DNA of 64,000 nucleotides from Metellina segmentata. Lineage: Eukaryota > Arthropoda > Arachnida > Araneae > Tetragnathidae. Each line of letters begins with the position of its first letter. Positions within the stretch are counted from its first letter, which is position 1. The notes beneath the pieces are model-generated. The model saw only the letters and a program-made list of their open reading frames with translations, was not told where the DNA came from and searched no databases. Below, piece after piece: positions 46,037-57,182 of this stretch. A program made the translations under genes and the position numbers. The stretch lies in contig OX375872.1 in NCBI GenBank assembly GCA_947359465.1, positions 135,830,011-135,894,010 on the forward strand, read 5' to 3'.

Positions 46037-47333
46037 CAGAGGCTGTTCACACATTTTTTAGACAATGTTTATTGTATTCACAAAATTAAATTACATAAAA
46101 TTCTTGTGTTTTAAATGTTCTATTTGATAGCCCTTATTCTGAACTATCTTTCGACACCAAAATTTCCAGGATAATAATGCCTTTTGAAGTGTCAGAAGAG
46201 GTATTCTATCCCATTCCTCCTGAACAGCTTTCCAGTCAGGGTTGTGGGGCGACGTTTGGATAATGCAGATTTTAAAAGTCCGAAAGCACAAAAATCCATA
46301 GGTGATACATCGGGAGATTTAGTAGGGATATCAGCGAAGGGTATGGCCTTGATACCGGTTTTTTGTTCCATTTCTTTTAGGAAATTTGCAGTGGATTTTG
46401 ATGTGTGACTGCTAGTTTTGTCTTGATGGAGTTCCACAGATTGATGGCACTGTGTGTAAAGCGATGGTATTTCATTCAGAAAAATTGGCGGTAAAATATG
46501 TTCCTGATAGTATTTGGAGTTAGTTTTGACATTTTTTCCCACTCTCTTTATTTTTAACTTGCCATTATATGAAAAACCAGCAACAATCATGAATCCCTTA
46601 GAAAAACTTTCTTTCGATTCTGTGAACCATGTACTTAAATTTTGTTCTCCCCTTTTATGGTAATAAATGGCCCCTTTTTTTTTGCTGCAATCATTTAAAT
46701 ACACACATGATTCATCTATTGTGACAATTGCTTTCCATTTTTCTTTGGATAAGTGTTTCTAATATAGAATTCGGTAGCGTGTCCTGCGTTCAACGATATG
46801 CTTCGGAGAAAGACGATGCACATTGCGTTTTTTCGCTTTCTTAAGATTTAAATCAACGTTTATCAATTTGTTTACAGTGGACACCGATCATTTAAATTTT
46901 TTTGCAACTGTCCTTTGACTAGGAGGATTTTCTTTTAACGTTAAACAACGTACCTTTGCAATAGTCGAAGATGTCCGTTTCTTCCTTGGATACTTGTTTG
47001 GAATTTTTGTCCCACTTGAGGCTCCAATTTGACGTTTTTTTCCTTTCTTGTTGACGATATTACCTATCGACGCTTTAGATATCACAAAACCATGACTCTC
47101 ACATCGTTTTTGGATAACGGAATATGAATATTTCTTTTCGGAAAGAGCATAAATATAGGCTTCGAACCACTGCTTCGTTAAAAACGCCATTTTGAATAAA
47201 AACAAACCTCTCAAGCCGCAGACGATAATTTTGACTTTTAAAAACATAGTACAACTGAATTATTTCTCTTGCAGCAAACGATTTTTTATTACCGCTAACC
47301 AAAATCGTCTAAAATATGCGCGAACAGCCTCTG
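46037..47333 (-). mobile_element. Tc1/mariner-superfamily element, recently dead
   Basis: The left end is CAGAGGCTGTTCACACATTT; the right end reversed is CAGAGGCTGTTCGCGCATAT. Both then read TTTAGACRAT-TT. TA flanks at 46035-46036 and 47334-47335. The 1297-bp length is normal for a full element, and the transposase frame spans nearly all of it but is frameshifted. Confidence 0.9.
46091..47247 (-). pseudogene. Tc1/mariner-superfamily transposase, frameshifted
   Basis: Three reverse-strand pieces make up one transposase. The first (47247-46888) carries the DNA-binding half (KMAFLTKQWFEAYIYALSEK, NPPSQRTVAKKFK). A middle segment with a frameshift and stops contains IVTIDESCVYLNDC, the first catalytic Asp. 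The 46704-46192 piece contains VELHQDKTSSHTSKS (second Asp) and DIPTKSPDVSPMDFCAFG (third Asp). The final frame (46291-46091) gives AVQEEWDRIPLLTLQKALL and a stop. The family is the insect/spider type with HQDK...SPD.SPMDFCAFGLLKSAL. At least three frame disruptions make it inactive. Confidence 0.85.
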
Positions 47334-47770
47334 TATAATCCTTTGAAATATTTTCATTGGTCTATTATTAGAATAGATTTGTTTGGGAAACTTATATTGA
47401 TCCTTTTCTTCGAATAGAATCGTTTTAAAGGATTTTATTGCTTCTTTCCTTATGCAGGCAGTGAGGGAGGTTGCGACACGGAATTACGCGTGTAAATCCC
47501 TCGTAAAATTAAAGTAGTTGAAATCAAGAGAGATCTTTCGTAAATCTTAAACGAGCTTAAGATTTCCTTTGTATTACAAGATTTTCGAGTAAAATATAAT
47601 TATTTTTACACCACAACACACTGAATGACTAAATCACACGCATTGTTTGAAAGAATTTATGGATTATTTTAACTTTTGGAAATATTATATTAGTGCTCTT
47701 TTATATTAGTGGAATTCTTTAGGCAAATTCTTTAGGCCTTTTAATAAGAAAGAACCTTTGGAATGCTCGT
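47334..47770. repeat. ~41-bp repeat family, locus 2 continued
   Basis: Inverted units AATCCTTTGAAATATTTTCA and AATCGTTTTAAAGGATTTTA follow the transposon up to about 47460. Weaker traces (AAATTCTTTAGGCC) occur near 47710-47765. The stretch between is AT-rich with nothing else. Confidence 0.55.
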
Positions 47771-47834
47771 ATAACGCTATTTCAATACCCTTATTCTTAT
47801 CAACCCTACCACCCCTTAAAGTTTGGTCCAGATA

Positions 47835-48621
47835 CGAGCTCATCCGGAAAGTAAGTTCCCGTTTTGTTAAAAGAAAGACAAAATAATTGTTTTTCAAGCC
47901 AATTTTACGTTTACATGAAAGGTTATTTCTTGAACTATTTTTCTACATAGTTTCCACCGATGTCAAGACATTTGTCATACGGGGGTGACCAACTTACCTA
48001 TACCTTCCTCAAAGAAAGTTCCTGCCAGTGATGTGATGGTAGCCATATCTTTAGAGCATTTTTTGTGTCATAGTCGCTTTAAAAGCACTGACCTCCAGGG
48101 TCACGCCTCATGTGCAGGAACAAATGTGTAGTCAGAAGGTGCCAGGTCTGGGCTGTAGGGAGATGATACAACTGCTGCCAACCAAATTCCTCAATTTGCC
48201 TTTGAGTGCCACCAGCAGCATGGTTCCGAGCATTGCCGGGAAGCAATTCCTTGACTAAACATTCCTCTCCTTTTGTTTCAAATTGCGTGCCTAAGATTTT
48301 TCTACTCCCTTTTTCACCATATTATCACTCATTGCACTTTAACCAAAAATCCCAGTAATTTGACAGTGAATTTCAGCAGACTTCAAGCTCCTTGGATTTA
48401 AGAAACAAATTACGGACCGAATCTCACAGTCGGCGGGTTCTTTAATTGTCTTAAACATTTCTAGTGATCACAGCAAAGTGAAAACACAACATAGATTGAC
48501 CGTAATGGTGTCAGTAGAAAAGGTAATGGACAAGGAAGACTATTACGCATACGCGGAGCACTGTTAGTAGTGCTGCGGTGGCTGAAGAACGAAACGAAAC
48601 TTTCTTTACGGACGCGCCTCA
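47835..48621 (-). mobile_element. Internally deleted mariner element
   Basis: The left end is CGAGCTCATCCGGAAAGTAA; the right end reversed is TGAGGCGCGTCCGTAAAGAA. These are recognisable mariner-type ends of the GTCCGGAAAGTAA class. TA flanks (47833-47834, 48622-48623). At 787 bp it is short of full length. Confidence 0.75.
47935..48458 (-). pseudogene. mariner transposase remnant
   Basis: The start at 48458 reads MFKTIKEPADCEIRSVICFL, with PRSLKSAEIHCQITGIFG and MSDNMVKKGVEKS, the mariner N-terminal helix-turn-helix region. The end reads PPYDKCLDIGGNYVEK then stop, the conserved mariner C-terminus. The catalytic centre between them is largely lost, and several stops and frameshifts occur. 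Confidence 0.8.
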
Positions 48622-48884
48622 TACTTCAGAACGTTCTGTATTAAAAATTTTTAGCTCATTGAAGCTCTATCATTTCTGTAATTACTTCTCCACAAATGAA
48701 TTACACGGATTGTTCAATTTGGGATGGATCTTCCAATATTTCTGTTTCATTTCAATGCCAAAAAACGCATTTTATTCAAAGCACTTTAATATACCACTTC
48801 AATCAACTAAGCTATTTTACTATCCTTATGCTTATCAGTAAAGAAACTCGATATCATTCCTATGGGGATTTCGCGGGCTCTTTC

Positions 48885-49175
48885 CGTAGAGCAAAGTATT
48901 AGCAAACGGAGGGGGACCAAATTCGAAACTCGGCCGTCAAAGACCGTCGTGTATTAGGGGGATGGTGAAAGTTAAATATGCCATGGCACCAATTATCCAC
49001 ACGTTGGCGCGGTGTGGTAGTTTAAAGAATGGGGTGCCAGTTCATTCGTCTGTTCAAGGTTCAAAATTACGAGACTGTCTCCATGAATCTTTCCCTTGAA
49101 GATTGGTCCCAGACCGTCACCAATAGATCATGTGTTGCTCCAGAGTGACGTTAAGTATCTAACTACCTACCACTA
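48885..49175 (+). repeat. SINE, near full length (family B)
   Basis: The head reads GCAAACGGAGGGGGACC and AAATTCGAAACTCGGCCG; the body has CGCGGTGTGGTAGTTTAAAG, AAAATTACGAGACTGTC and CCAGACCGTCACCAATAG. It ends with the tail TAACTACCTACC. Confidence 0.8.
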
Positions 49176-49672
49176 TTTCTGTTTTATTTCAATAACAAAA
49201 ACTGAATAGTATACAAACCCACTGATATACAGCCTCAATCACGAAGCAATTTTAATATCTTTTGATCAGCTTTCAACTTTAAATTAATATAATTCTAGAG
49301 TAATCACGCGTCACCCTTTATACTAAAATTAAGTCCCAGCTTGCGCTCACCACCGATGAAACTGTCAGCTAATCGCTGTACTGAGTGAGTTGAAAGTAAG
49401 TGTTCCATTGTAATATGCATTCGATGCCATTGCCAGTTTTCTTGACGATGATTAACAGATTGGTGATTGATTGAAACTTGATGACCGTCACCTGGCTTTA
49501 AACTCACTCTGACTAAGTATAAAGAGTTAATTTAGACCGAATTTCTACGAAAGATTACGTCCATCAGAAATGCATGTTTTCTAACTCTAATTAAACTAAA
49601 GACAGGGAACATGTTGGGAAGTTGACTGTCGTAATGTACAGTTTTGACGACTTAAAGTTTGGTGCTTTGATT

Positions 49673-49674
<2 letters not shown>
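49176..49674. other. No recognisable feature
   Basis: AT-rich intron sequence; the short open frame at 49304-49507 has no recognised domain. Confidence 0.4.

Positions 49675-49741
<67 letters not shown>
49675..49741. repeat. (TA)n microsatellite
   Basis: About 33 uninterrupted TA dinucleotides. From 49742 to 50232 the sequence is AT-rich with nothing recognised. Confidence 0.95.
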
Positions 49742-49744
<3 letters not shown>

Positions 49745-50232
49745 CGCCTTATAGAAATGTAACTAAGTAAGTAAAAGCCACTTTTTAATCGAACTAAATA
49801 TCTATTTTCATATCTTACAAATTATTAAAACTGAAGCACATATTCACCCGTAAAAGACCACATGAACGATAAGTTGCAAGTCTACGCCTTTTCAAGAATA
49901 TAAAGAAATACGAATAGCAAAACATAAAAAAAATAATACAAAAGAAATGTTGCCGACTTAGATTTAAAACAATTTAATTAGTACTTTACGTCGGCTTACA
50001 ATGGAACACAATAAGCCAAAATTTTAGGAACATGAGTTTTTTAGCGTTTCTTAAAGTAAATTTTGTGCTTTTTAGACTAATTAACCCCCTTGTAATTTTT
50101 TCTTTTCATGTAGGTTAGATTTGTTCTTGGGAAACACATTTGGTGGGTAGAATGTATTCCTCTTTGTTTCCTCAGAGCCATGTTTTTGATTTATTATGTT
50201 TCATTTTTCAGCCGACGGTATGCACAGAGCTA

Positions 50233-51004
50233 ATGCTAAGTAGGGATGCTACATCTAAAACAAAACATCGATGTTCAATATTAAAACATCGATGTTAATA
50301 ATATATCCCCACAAAACCACCGATGTTTTTAAACATCGATGTGTTTAATCATTTTCCCCATTTTTAAAAATGGTTTAGTAACCTCTAGCATTAATGTTAG
50401 TCAGGGGGGGAGAAAGATCTAATTTGTCAGTTGCCGTGTTTATTAATTTATACCTAACATTTTTTTAACTGTTAAAACAAAGTAAAAAAAATTAATACGA
50501 ACAATTAACAAATCCTTTGTTTTCAAATTGAATAATACAAAAACAATTGCAAGTTGATATAGGTACTACAAACTATAAGTAGGTAGGTACATAACAATAA
50601 TTATTGTTAGTTATTATTTTATCAACGTATGGGGGGGGGGGAGGAACATAAACTTATTGTTTAATTACTGCAAATAAAAAATATTGGTGGGGGGGGTGGC
50701 TATAGTTATTATATGCCTCAATATTTGTTATTTACAGTTTGTTAAAAAAAGAAGTTTGTTAACTTTCTCCCCCTTGAGCTGACTCCTTTTTACACTAACT
50801 ATTCCACCAGTTAGGGAAGAAGTTCTTTCTGATGGGACGGCTATCGCCATCACTTAGCTGTACAGTTATTTTTTTAAATTTTACAATTGTACTTCTTTAA
50901 TTCAAAAATAAAAAGTCCAAAAAGTCGATGGTAAATAAATCGATGTTTTTTTTAATAAAACATCGATGTTTTGAAAACATCGCTGTCGTATCCTTAATGC
51001 TAAG
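50233..51004. mobile_element. hAT-type MITE with ACATCGATGT palindromes and 8-bp duplication
   Basis: Element 50241-50996 is flanked by ATGCTAAG (50233-50240, 50997-51004). The left end is TAGGGATGCTACATC; the right end reversed is TAAGGATACGACAGCGATG. Near both ends the palindrome AACATCGATGTT and variants occur repeatedly, like the subterminal binding-site clusters of hAT elements. The interior is non-coding and has several G runs (50404-50410, 50631-50641, 50690-50696). Confidence 0.85.
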
Positions 51005-51139
51005 TACACAACTCGTTCAAGATTTACTAAAATACATATATGTTGATTTCAAATATTTTAACCCTAGGAGGGATTTACACGCATATTTCCACCATGCAAC
51101 CTGCAGTCTTCCCTGCCTGACTTCCATTCAATTGTGAAC
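51005..51139. other. No recognisable feature
   Basis: Short AT-rich spacer between the hAT-type MITE and a 41-bp repeat locus. Confidence 0.4.
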
Positions 51140-51500
51140 TTTTTGATCAATTGAATCCTTCCGAAGGATTCTATTGTAACTAAAAGAGCGACAGAATTTT
51201 CTCAAAGGATTTTATTCTAAGAAAAGTGACAATATAATATTTCCAAATGATTCAATTCTTAAGAAAGGAGCTATAGCATCTTTTCAAAGGATTATATTCT
51301 AAAGAAAGAACCCATTGAAAAGAATTTGCTCTATGTAAATGGGCAGAAATATAGTCCCAAATGATTATATGCTAAGGAAAGGAACAATAGAACCTTTCTA
51401 ACTAATTATATTCTACAAAATAGGCCGATAGAATCGTTTGAAAAGATTCTATTCGAAAGACTAATAGAATACTTATAAAGGCAAAAATAATGTTACTTTA
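51140..51500. repeat. ~41-bp dispersed repeat family, locus 3
   Basis: Units such as CCTTCCGAAGGATTCTATTG, TTCTAAGAAAAGTGACAATA and CTAAGGAAAGGAACAATAGA follow the family pattern in the same orientation as locus 1. Confidence 0.7.
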
Positions 51501-51520
51501 TAAAAGTATTTTATAACAAT

Positions 51521-51966
51521 AATGTAGCTTGTTTACCTACTTACTGATGTTGGAATATACCATTGCTACTAAACTGAAATCTATTGCTACTAAATTGAAA
51601 CCAACCAATTTCATGATCCAGAATGTACGTCTGGCTCAAATAAAGTTACATTATAAAAGTATTCTACAATAATAATGTAGCTTGGTTACCTATTTACTGA
51701 GCTTAGAATATACCATTGCTACTAAACTGAAATCTATTGCTACTAAATTGAAACCAACCAATTTCATCATCCAGAATGTACGGCTGGCTGAAAAAAGGTT
51801 ACATTATAAAAGTATTCTACAATACTAACGTAGCTTTTTTACCTGTTTAGTGAGCTTGCAATATCCCATTTCTATTAAATTGATACCAAACCAATGTGGT
51901 TTTCCAACAGGTACACTCTAATCCGTTTGGAATAAATAAGCTTAATTTATACGCTTTGACAAGATT
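51521..51966 (-). repeat. Tandem copies of the receptor exon end and splice donor
   Basis: The segment that begins AATGTAGCTT, includes the donor region and runs into the exon end, at 51967 for the real exon, recurs at 51827, 51674 and 51521. Spacings are 140, 153 and 153 bp. Read on the minus strand, the copies keep the end of the exon: copy 1 ends KLTKQ|gtaaaa; copies 2 and 3 carry KLSK-stop or a related version next to |gtaacc and |gtaaac. The copies also include internal duplications (CTATTGCTACTAAA). They would present extra 5' splice sites to the transcript. Confidence 0.85.
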
Positions 51967-51984
51967 AATGTAGCTTAAGTTTAC

Positions 51985-52265
51985 CTGTTTACTGAGCATA
52001 GGGTGTACTATAGCTACATAACGTTCAACCGAAATCACGATGAGGATAGCAATGGATGCAGTGTAGCTCAGACTGTGGATGAAGTGGTACATCTTGCACA
52101 GGAACTCCCCAAAAGCCCAGTGGGTTGTCAAGTAGAACGACAGGTTTTGGTACACGCAGAAGAGACCAACACAGAGATCAGCCACAGCAAGGTTAGTCAG
52201 AAAGAAGTTGGTAATCGTTCTCATTCTTCTGTGCATGATGACTACGATCATAACAAGGAGATTGC
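51985..52265 (-). CDS. Trissin-receptor-like GPCR, internal exon (TM1 end to TM3)
   Basis: This 281-bp exon lies between the acceptor CATTTCAG|GC and the donor CAG|GTAAAC. It adds 93 codons after a split Gly codon. It reads GNLLVMIVVIMHRR (end of TM1 and first loop), NFFLTNLAVADLCVGLF (TM2 with the conserved LAVAD), FGEFLCKMYHFIHSLSYTAS (disulphide Cys and TM3) and ISVERYVAIVHPML (ERY variant of the DRY motif). The block from FCVYQNLS to HSLSYTAS is close to my memory of insect trissin receptors. With the terminal exon it gives 401 residues; only the N-terminus and most of TM1 are missing. If the proper donor were skipped, the frame would run 45 codons further to a stop, truncating the receptor after TM3. 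Confidence 0.88.
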
Positions 52266-53275
52266 CTGAAATGGATTAAATATTATTAGGTCATGGTGTT
52301 TCAAAATCTTTCAAATATGACAGTTGAATGATGCAAGTACGAATAAATTTAGATTTGAACTTTGAATATCCGAGGTAACGTGAACCGAGGCCATATCGAA
52401 TAACCAAAAACTCAGATAATATGACCCTAATGGCATAAGAGAGCCAATACGAAACATTTAACAGAACTACATGTTACTGCTGTTGTTCTTGACCAATATT
52501 AGGTGGCCAGTACAGAAAGTTGAACATTGCGAGGAAATGGGCATCAAGGTCGGTCTAATAATTCCTATGTCATCAACACGAACCCAAACAACTTTGTGTC
52601 ATTTGATAGCTATGAAAACAAAGACTTGTCAGTGATTTCGAATTCACGCGCCGCTATGATCAGGAAAGAGAGGTCTAGATGTTTTGGGGATATTCCGCTG
52701 TCTCACAAACGTCAAATCCATATAACTCGGGACTGCAAATCGCTACGACGTTAAAATTGGTCTCAAACGAAAGCTAGTGTCAAGATATATCTATTTGGAA
52801 TACTAGAAGTGAAATTGAATAGAGTGTTGATTGTGAAAGTTTTTATCGCAGTTGAGAAATATTTTAAATTTCACAATGTAGGTATATACTCGTCCAAAGG
52901 CCAAGCAATAATACATTAAACGTGGTCGTCGCTGAAGAGCAATTCTTCAGCTTTCGATAGACACTGAATTGACTACAGAATTTGTCCTACTCTTTTTCAT
53001 TTTCTACATCCCAATAAATACTATGCGTTAACGAGATGTATTATCGTAGAACATTACGACCGTGCACCGACACAGTCCACAGTAATTAATATTGCTTACA
53101 GGGAGAGTTAGTGGTGCACATGATTAAAATACGCGTTGCAGTGCTAATGATTTACATATCCTCCCATGATCTAGGCATCGCACGAACTGCTAAGCTATTG
53201 GACACATCTTTCATGTTGTTACATTGTATTTGCAAGTTATCCACTCCACTAACGTAGTGATATAGTATAACAGTT
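52266..53275. other. Upstream intron or 5' region of the receptor; no exon identified
   Basis: I looked on the minus strand for an exon encoding TM1 that would end one base into a Gly codon and found none here or up to 64000. A 75-aa plus-strand frame at 52527-52754 has no recognised domain. Confidence 0.4.
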
Positions 53276-53700
53276 GGTACAGTTACATTCTCTGCCCCGT
53301 TTGGCGGCAACGCTCCTGGAGCGTTTTTGACGCAATTTTTATGTCGCCAAGAATATAATTATTTTAAAAAAGTGTTTTTACAGCTGAAAATAGTAATAAG
53401 CTTTATTTATAATTTAAGCTTCAAATTTCGCTAAAGAATACTCTGAAACTAATCAATAACACTATACACAGAAGGCATTTTCAAATAATACAAAAGGTAA
53501 CGATTTTCAGAAGATTGCAAGAAATGAACAACCTGATGGTGAATGTTTGAATTCTTACAATTTACATGAAACGGAAATGAACTGTAGAAAAAAACTTATA
53601 CAAACCAATGAAATCAAAGGAAAACAGTTTAAAAGAAACAATGAAATCAAATGATCATTTTGTGGATGTGAAAGGAACTTTTTGGATCCTCTATTATTCA
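53276..53700. mobile_element. Decayed relative of the nested MITE
   Basis: It begins GGTACAGTTACATTCTC, like the GGTACAGCTACACT end of the MITE at 43636-44455. Both then share TTTGGCGGCAACG/GATGGCAACGGC and, further in, CAACCTGATGGTGAATGT/CAACCTGATAACGTCTGA and CAATGAAATCAAAGGA. No right end or target duplication is visible. Confidence 0.65.
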
Positions 53701-53919
53701 CCTACTACTCCGAAATCTGGAATGTCCGATGTCCGGAGGTTTCCGAATTTTGGACTTTGTACTGTATATATATATAAAGGATAAAAAACTAAATGTATAC
53801 ATTTCGCAATATAATAGCAATTAATCATATTCTTAGTCTCTTTACATAAATGATTCAAAAATCAATAATACAATGTCCGAAAGTCATTAGACTTGGGAAA
53901 TGCCAAATTTGTGTTACAT

Positions 53920-54020
53920 ACAGGCCAGCAATGTCCAAAATCTGTAACCTACAGGAAAGTAATGTCAAAATCTGTAACCTATAGGAAAGCAATGTAAAAA
54001 ATCTGTAGCCTACGGATCTT
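53920..54020. repeat. Minisatellite, ~37-bp unit x 3
   Basis: GCAATGTCCAAAATCTGTAA, CCTACAGGAAAGTAATGTC and CTATAGGAAAGCAATGT repeat in tandem. No genes were seen from 54021 to 54814. Confidence 0.7.
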
Positions 54021-54814
54021 GAAATTAAATCTTTTAATTAGTAATTTCGGAGAACAGTTCCTGTCTTTGAATGATTGTATATTGTATTCTAGGCCTATAA
54101 ACAATACACTAAAACGTATTGATGTAACATTTCAAAATTTTAAAAATTACTCTTAGTTAACATTTAGTGCTCACATTTTGAGAATCTCCCACTAATTTCC
54201 ACTTATCTGTCCTTTTATTTGCCTTTGTAACAAATTTTTAAAATTGTAAAGAGACTTTGTGAGAACACCCTGTATAATAAAAGACACAATCTTCTTTTTT
54301 TTTTTCGAAACGTCGTTTCAAAAAATTTGAAACCACCGAATTAATTACTTTTTTCCTATCAATACGGATACAATACCCACATTCATGTTACTTACTCCAC
54401 CCTCCGGTTATGTTTGTATACCTAAGACATGCAAGACCTAACAAACACCCTAGGATATTAATTTAATCGCGCTAAGTGAACAAAGACTGCATCGCTCAAT
54501 TTCAACACAATGTGATAAATGACCTTTTCCGAAATGCATCGGAAAATGCTTACACTAGATAAGAATCGCGAAGGCTGAAAAATTTATGAAGAAATTAATT
54601 CCGATAAAATGCCTACCCGCAGGTTTAAGTAAAAATACATTGAATACATTTATTGAATGGACTGGGCGCTTATATATTCCAAGCTCGCTGAATTTTGCTT
54701 TTGCGATACTTTAATTTTAAACTGCTGAGACGTGAGATTTTTGTGAGCCATGTAGTGTTGCTTTTGTCCAACCTCTTACAAAATGGTTAAATATAGCCAC
54801 ATCTCTCTCTTATG

Positions 54815-55105
54815 TATGGTATTTAAATTAACGTCACAATGGAGCAAAACAATGGGCTATTGGTTACGGTCCAGGTTCAAACCCGAAGGGACGATCCAAG
54901 GATAAAACCATGCAATTTTGAACCACGGTCAAATGACGAGGTCACATCTGAGCTAGCACCTCACTCTCCAAACCTCCACACCACGAAAACGTTGGGACAT
55001 TTGAGACCAAAACAGTTTTAATGTGCACCATCGGTCTTTGGTTGTATTCGAATTCGCGCAACCCTCCAGTTGCTAATCCGGTACTCTTCCAAACGCGCTA
55101 CTACG
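54815..55105 (-). repeat. SINE, near full length (family B)
   Basis: Body blocks ATTAACGTCACAATGGAGC, CAATGGGCTATTGGTTACG and GGTCAAATGACGAGGTC. The head region reads CGAATTCGCGCAACCCTCC, then AAACGCGCTACTACGAACG. Confidence 0.75.
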
Positions 55106-55167
55106 AACGACATCTCTAAAGAATCCACGGGTTGCTTCTACCTTTAGAAAGAGAGAGAGAGAAAAAT

Positions 55168-55294
55168 TATATTGATGATTCCTTTAAATTCTATTGATTC
55201 CTTTGAATTCTATTGTTTCCTTTGAATTCTATTGATACCTTTGAATTCTATTGATTCCTTTGAATTCTATTGATTCCTTTGAATTCTATTGACA
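55168..55294. repeat. Minisatellite, 19-bp unit x ~6.5
   Basis: The unit TTCTATTGATTCCTTTGAA repeats almost exactly. It looks like a short derivative of the 41-bp family in inverted orientation (compare ATTCTATTG...CCTTTG). Confidence 0.85.
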
Positions 55295-55485
55295 CCTCAT
55301 TATTTTGAAGTCATGCCTGAGCTAGCACCCCGCTCTCCATACTTCCACACCAAGCTAAAAAGAGGGGACTTATGAGGGCCACTACAGATTTACCGTGTAC
55401 CAGCACCCACGCACACGACGGTCTATAGTTGTATCTAGCTTGGAACTCGGAACCCTCCGGTTGTTAATCCGTTACGGGCTATCGC
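55295..55485 (-). repeat. SINE fragment (body and head, family B)
   Basis: Body blocks GAGCTAGCACCCCGCTCTCC and ACTTCCACACCAAGC, then head region TTGGAACTCGGAACCCTCCG. Confidence 0.7.
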
Positions 55486-55489
55486 GTCC

Positions 55490-55605
55490 ACCTAAAATCC
55501 TTTCGAAAGATTGCAGTGCTCTTTTCGTTAGATTATAATTATTTTGAAATATTCTTTTGCTCCTTTCCTTAGAATAGATTGCTTTGGAAAGTTTGTTTCG
55601 GTCAA
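55490..55605. repeat. ~41-bp repeat family, locus 4 (inverted orientation)
   Basis: AAATCCTTTCGAAAGATT, TGCTCTTTTCGTTAGATT and GCTCCTTTCCTTAGAATAGA are inverted units. Confidence 0.6.
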
Positions 55606-55637
55606 AAATGCCAAGATTTGTTATAACTTATGCCCGT

Positions 55638-55791
55638 TTTGGTGGTAGAGGGCGCTGTTTAGGTCAGTCAGTAACATCGTTTGTGCGAGGTAAGAAATCT
55701 TTCCCCCTCGAATTTTCAACGGTATTTGACGCTTTGCTCTACTGAAACAATGTTATCGACTGACATAAACAGCCCCATCTACCGCCTAAAC
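55638..55791. repeat. Foldback inverted repeat with ~45-bp arms
   Basis: The left arm (55638-55682) contains TTTGGTGGTAGAGGGCGCTG and GTCAGTCAGTAACATCGTTT. The right arm (55745-55791), reversed, contains TTTAGGCGGTAGATGGGGCT and GTCAGTCGATAACATTGTTT. The loop is about 62 bp. It may be a small foldback element. A 98-aa plus frame starts inside it and has no domain. Bases 55792-56380 hold nothing else. Confidence 0.75.
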
Positions 55792-57182
55792 TCGGAATTT
55801 CCAGACACACGCTTTGACAAAAAAAATTTTATTTTGGGCCTCTCTACCACCTTTTTAATTTTTGTACAGATATTTTCAAAACACTGTATATTTTCCTTTC
55901 AATTTGTACTTTTCGGAATTTTGAAACAGTTTCAATGGTCTAAGGATTTTAAATTAGAGAAACCGCCTTATCAATGATAGGTAGTACAGAACAGTAGATT
56001 ATGATATTAAGTAAAAAAATGGGAAATGTTTGAGGACATGAACTCTATCTTGATTTATGAACAGATCTTCTCTCCAATTATTTTGTAGCAATTAAATTCT
56101 TTATCAGGGCGCAGTTGAAAGCGCAGTCAATTATGCAGTAGATAAACGAGCTGTTTTTCATGTGCCCAATTATAACAAATTTATTGGGAATGAGTTACCT
56201 TTTATTTGTGTAATTGCAACGTAGTGATACACTTATTTTCTTTGCCCACGTGCCGAGATTACTTAAAACGACCCATTACTTAAATATAATTTGGCTCTAG
56301 TCTTCTAATTTAAGTAATTTGGATCGCTGCTTCAGGAGTAAATTCCCACTAATTTGGTGCATGAAAAGAATCTTATTTGATTTTGTAGTGCTTGGATCAT
56401 GATTGAGACTTGAATACTGAATTGGCTCAAAATCGTGCTGTTGATTGAATTCGTTGTTCAATTGCTGAATGGAGATAACTGGAGAATTCTTTGGTGGACG
56501 TGAATCTTGACTATAGGATCTTGTGGAATAGTTTGAGGTTTCAGTGCGTGGTAGTCATGTAAGTCTTAGGTATTAGATTGGCAGATAATTTACATTAAAT
56601 TGAATTGCTGAGTGCAATTATCAGATGGAATGTACTAGTGAATCATACTTATGAAATATATGATAATTTGGTAATTTTTTAATTAACATCGTACTAGAGC
56701 AACACAACGAGGGCTCTATGGAATAATTTAAGGTTTCAGTGTGTGGTACTCATGGCAAGTCATGGCATATAAGATTAGCTGAAAATTTGCACTGACAATT
56801 GAATTATCGTGTCCATTTACCAGTCCCCGTGTGAATTTTGCGCAGCTTTGCAATGTCGGTTATTTTCTGTTGTTGGATAGAATCGCCAATGGACGTATTC
56901 TACGTATAGGATACGATGGAATAGTTTTAGTTTTCATCGCTTAGTTCTCATTGTTCAAGTCTTGAATATTAGATTGACTGGAAGTTTGCGTTGGCAGTTA
57001 AATTGCTGGATAAAATGAACTAGTGAATCCTACTTATGTAATAGTTTATAGTTTTTTAAGTGGGACACAAACAAAACTTGGGTATTATATTGCCTGGAAA
57101 ATAGAATTGGCATTTGAAATCTTCTTGAATTTGATTGTCAAATATAGAATGAACTAGTGAATTTTACCTTTTATATATACTA

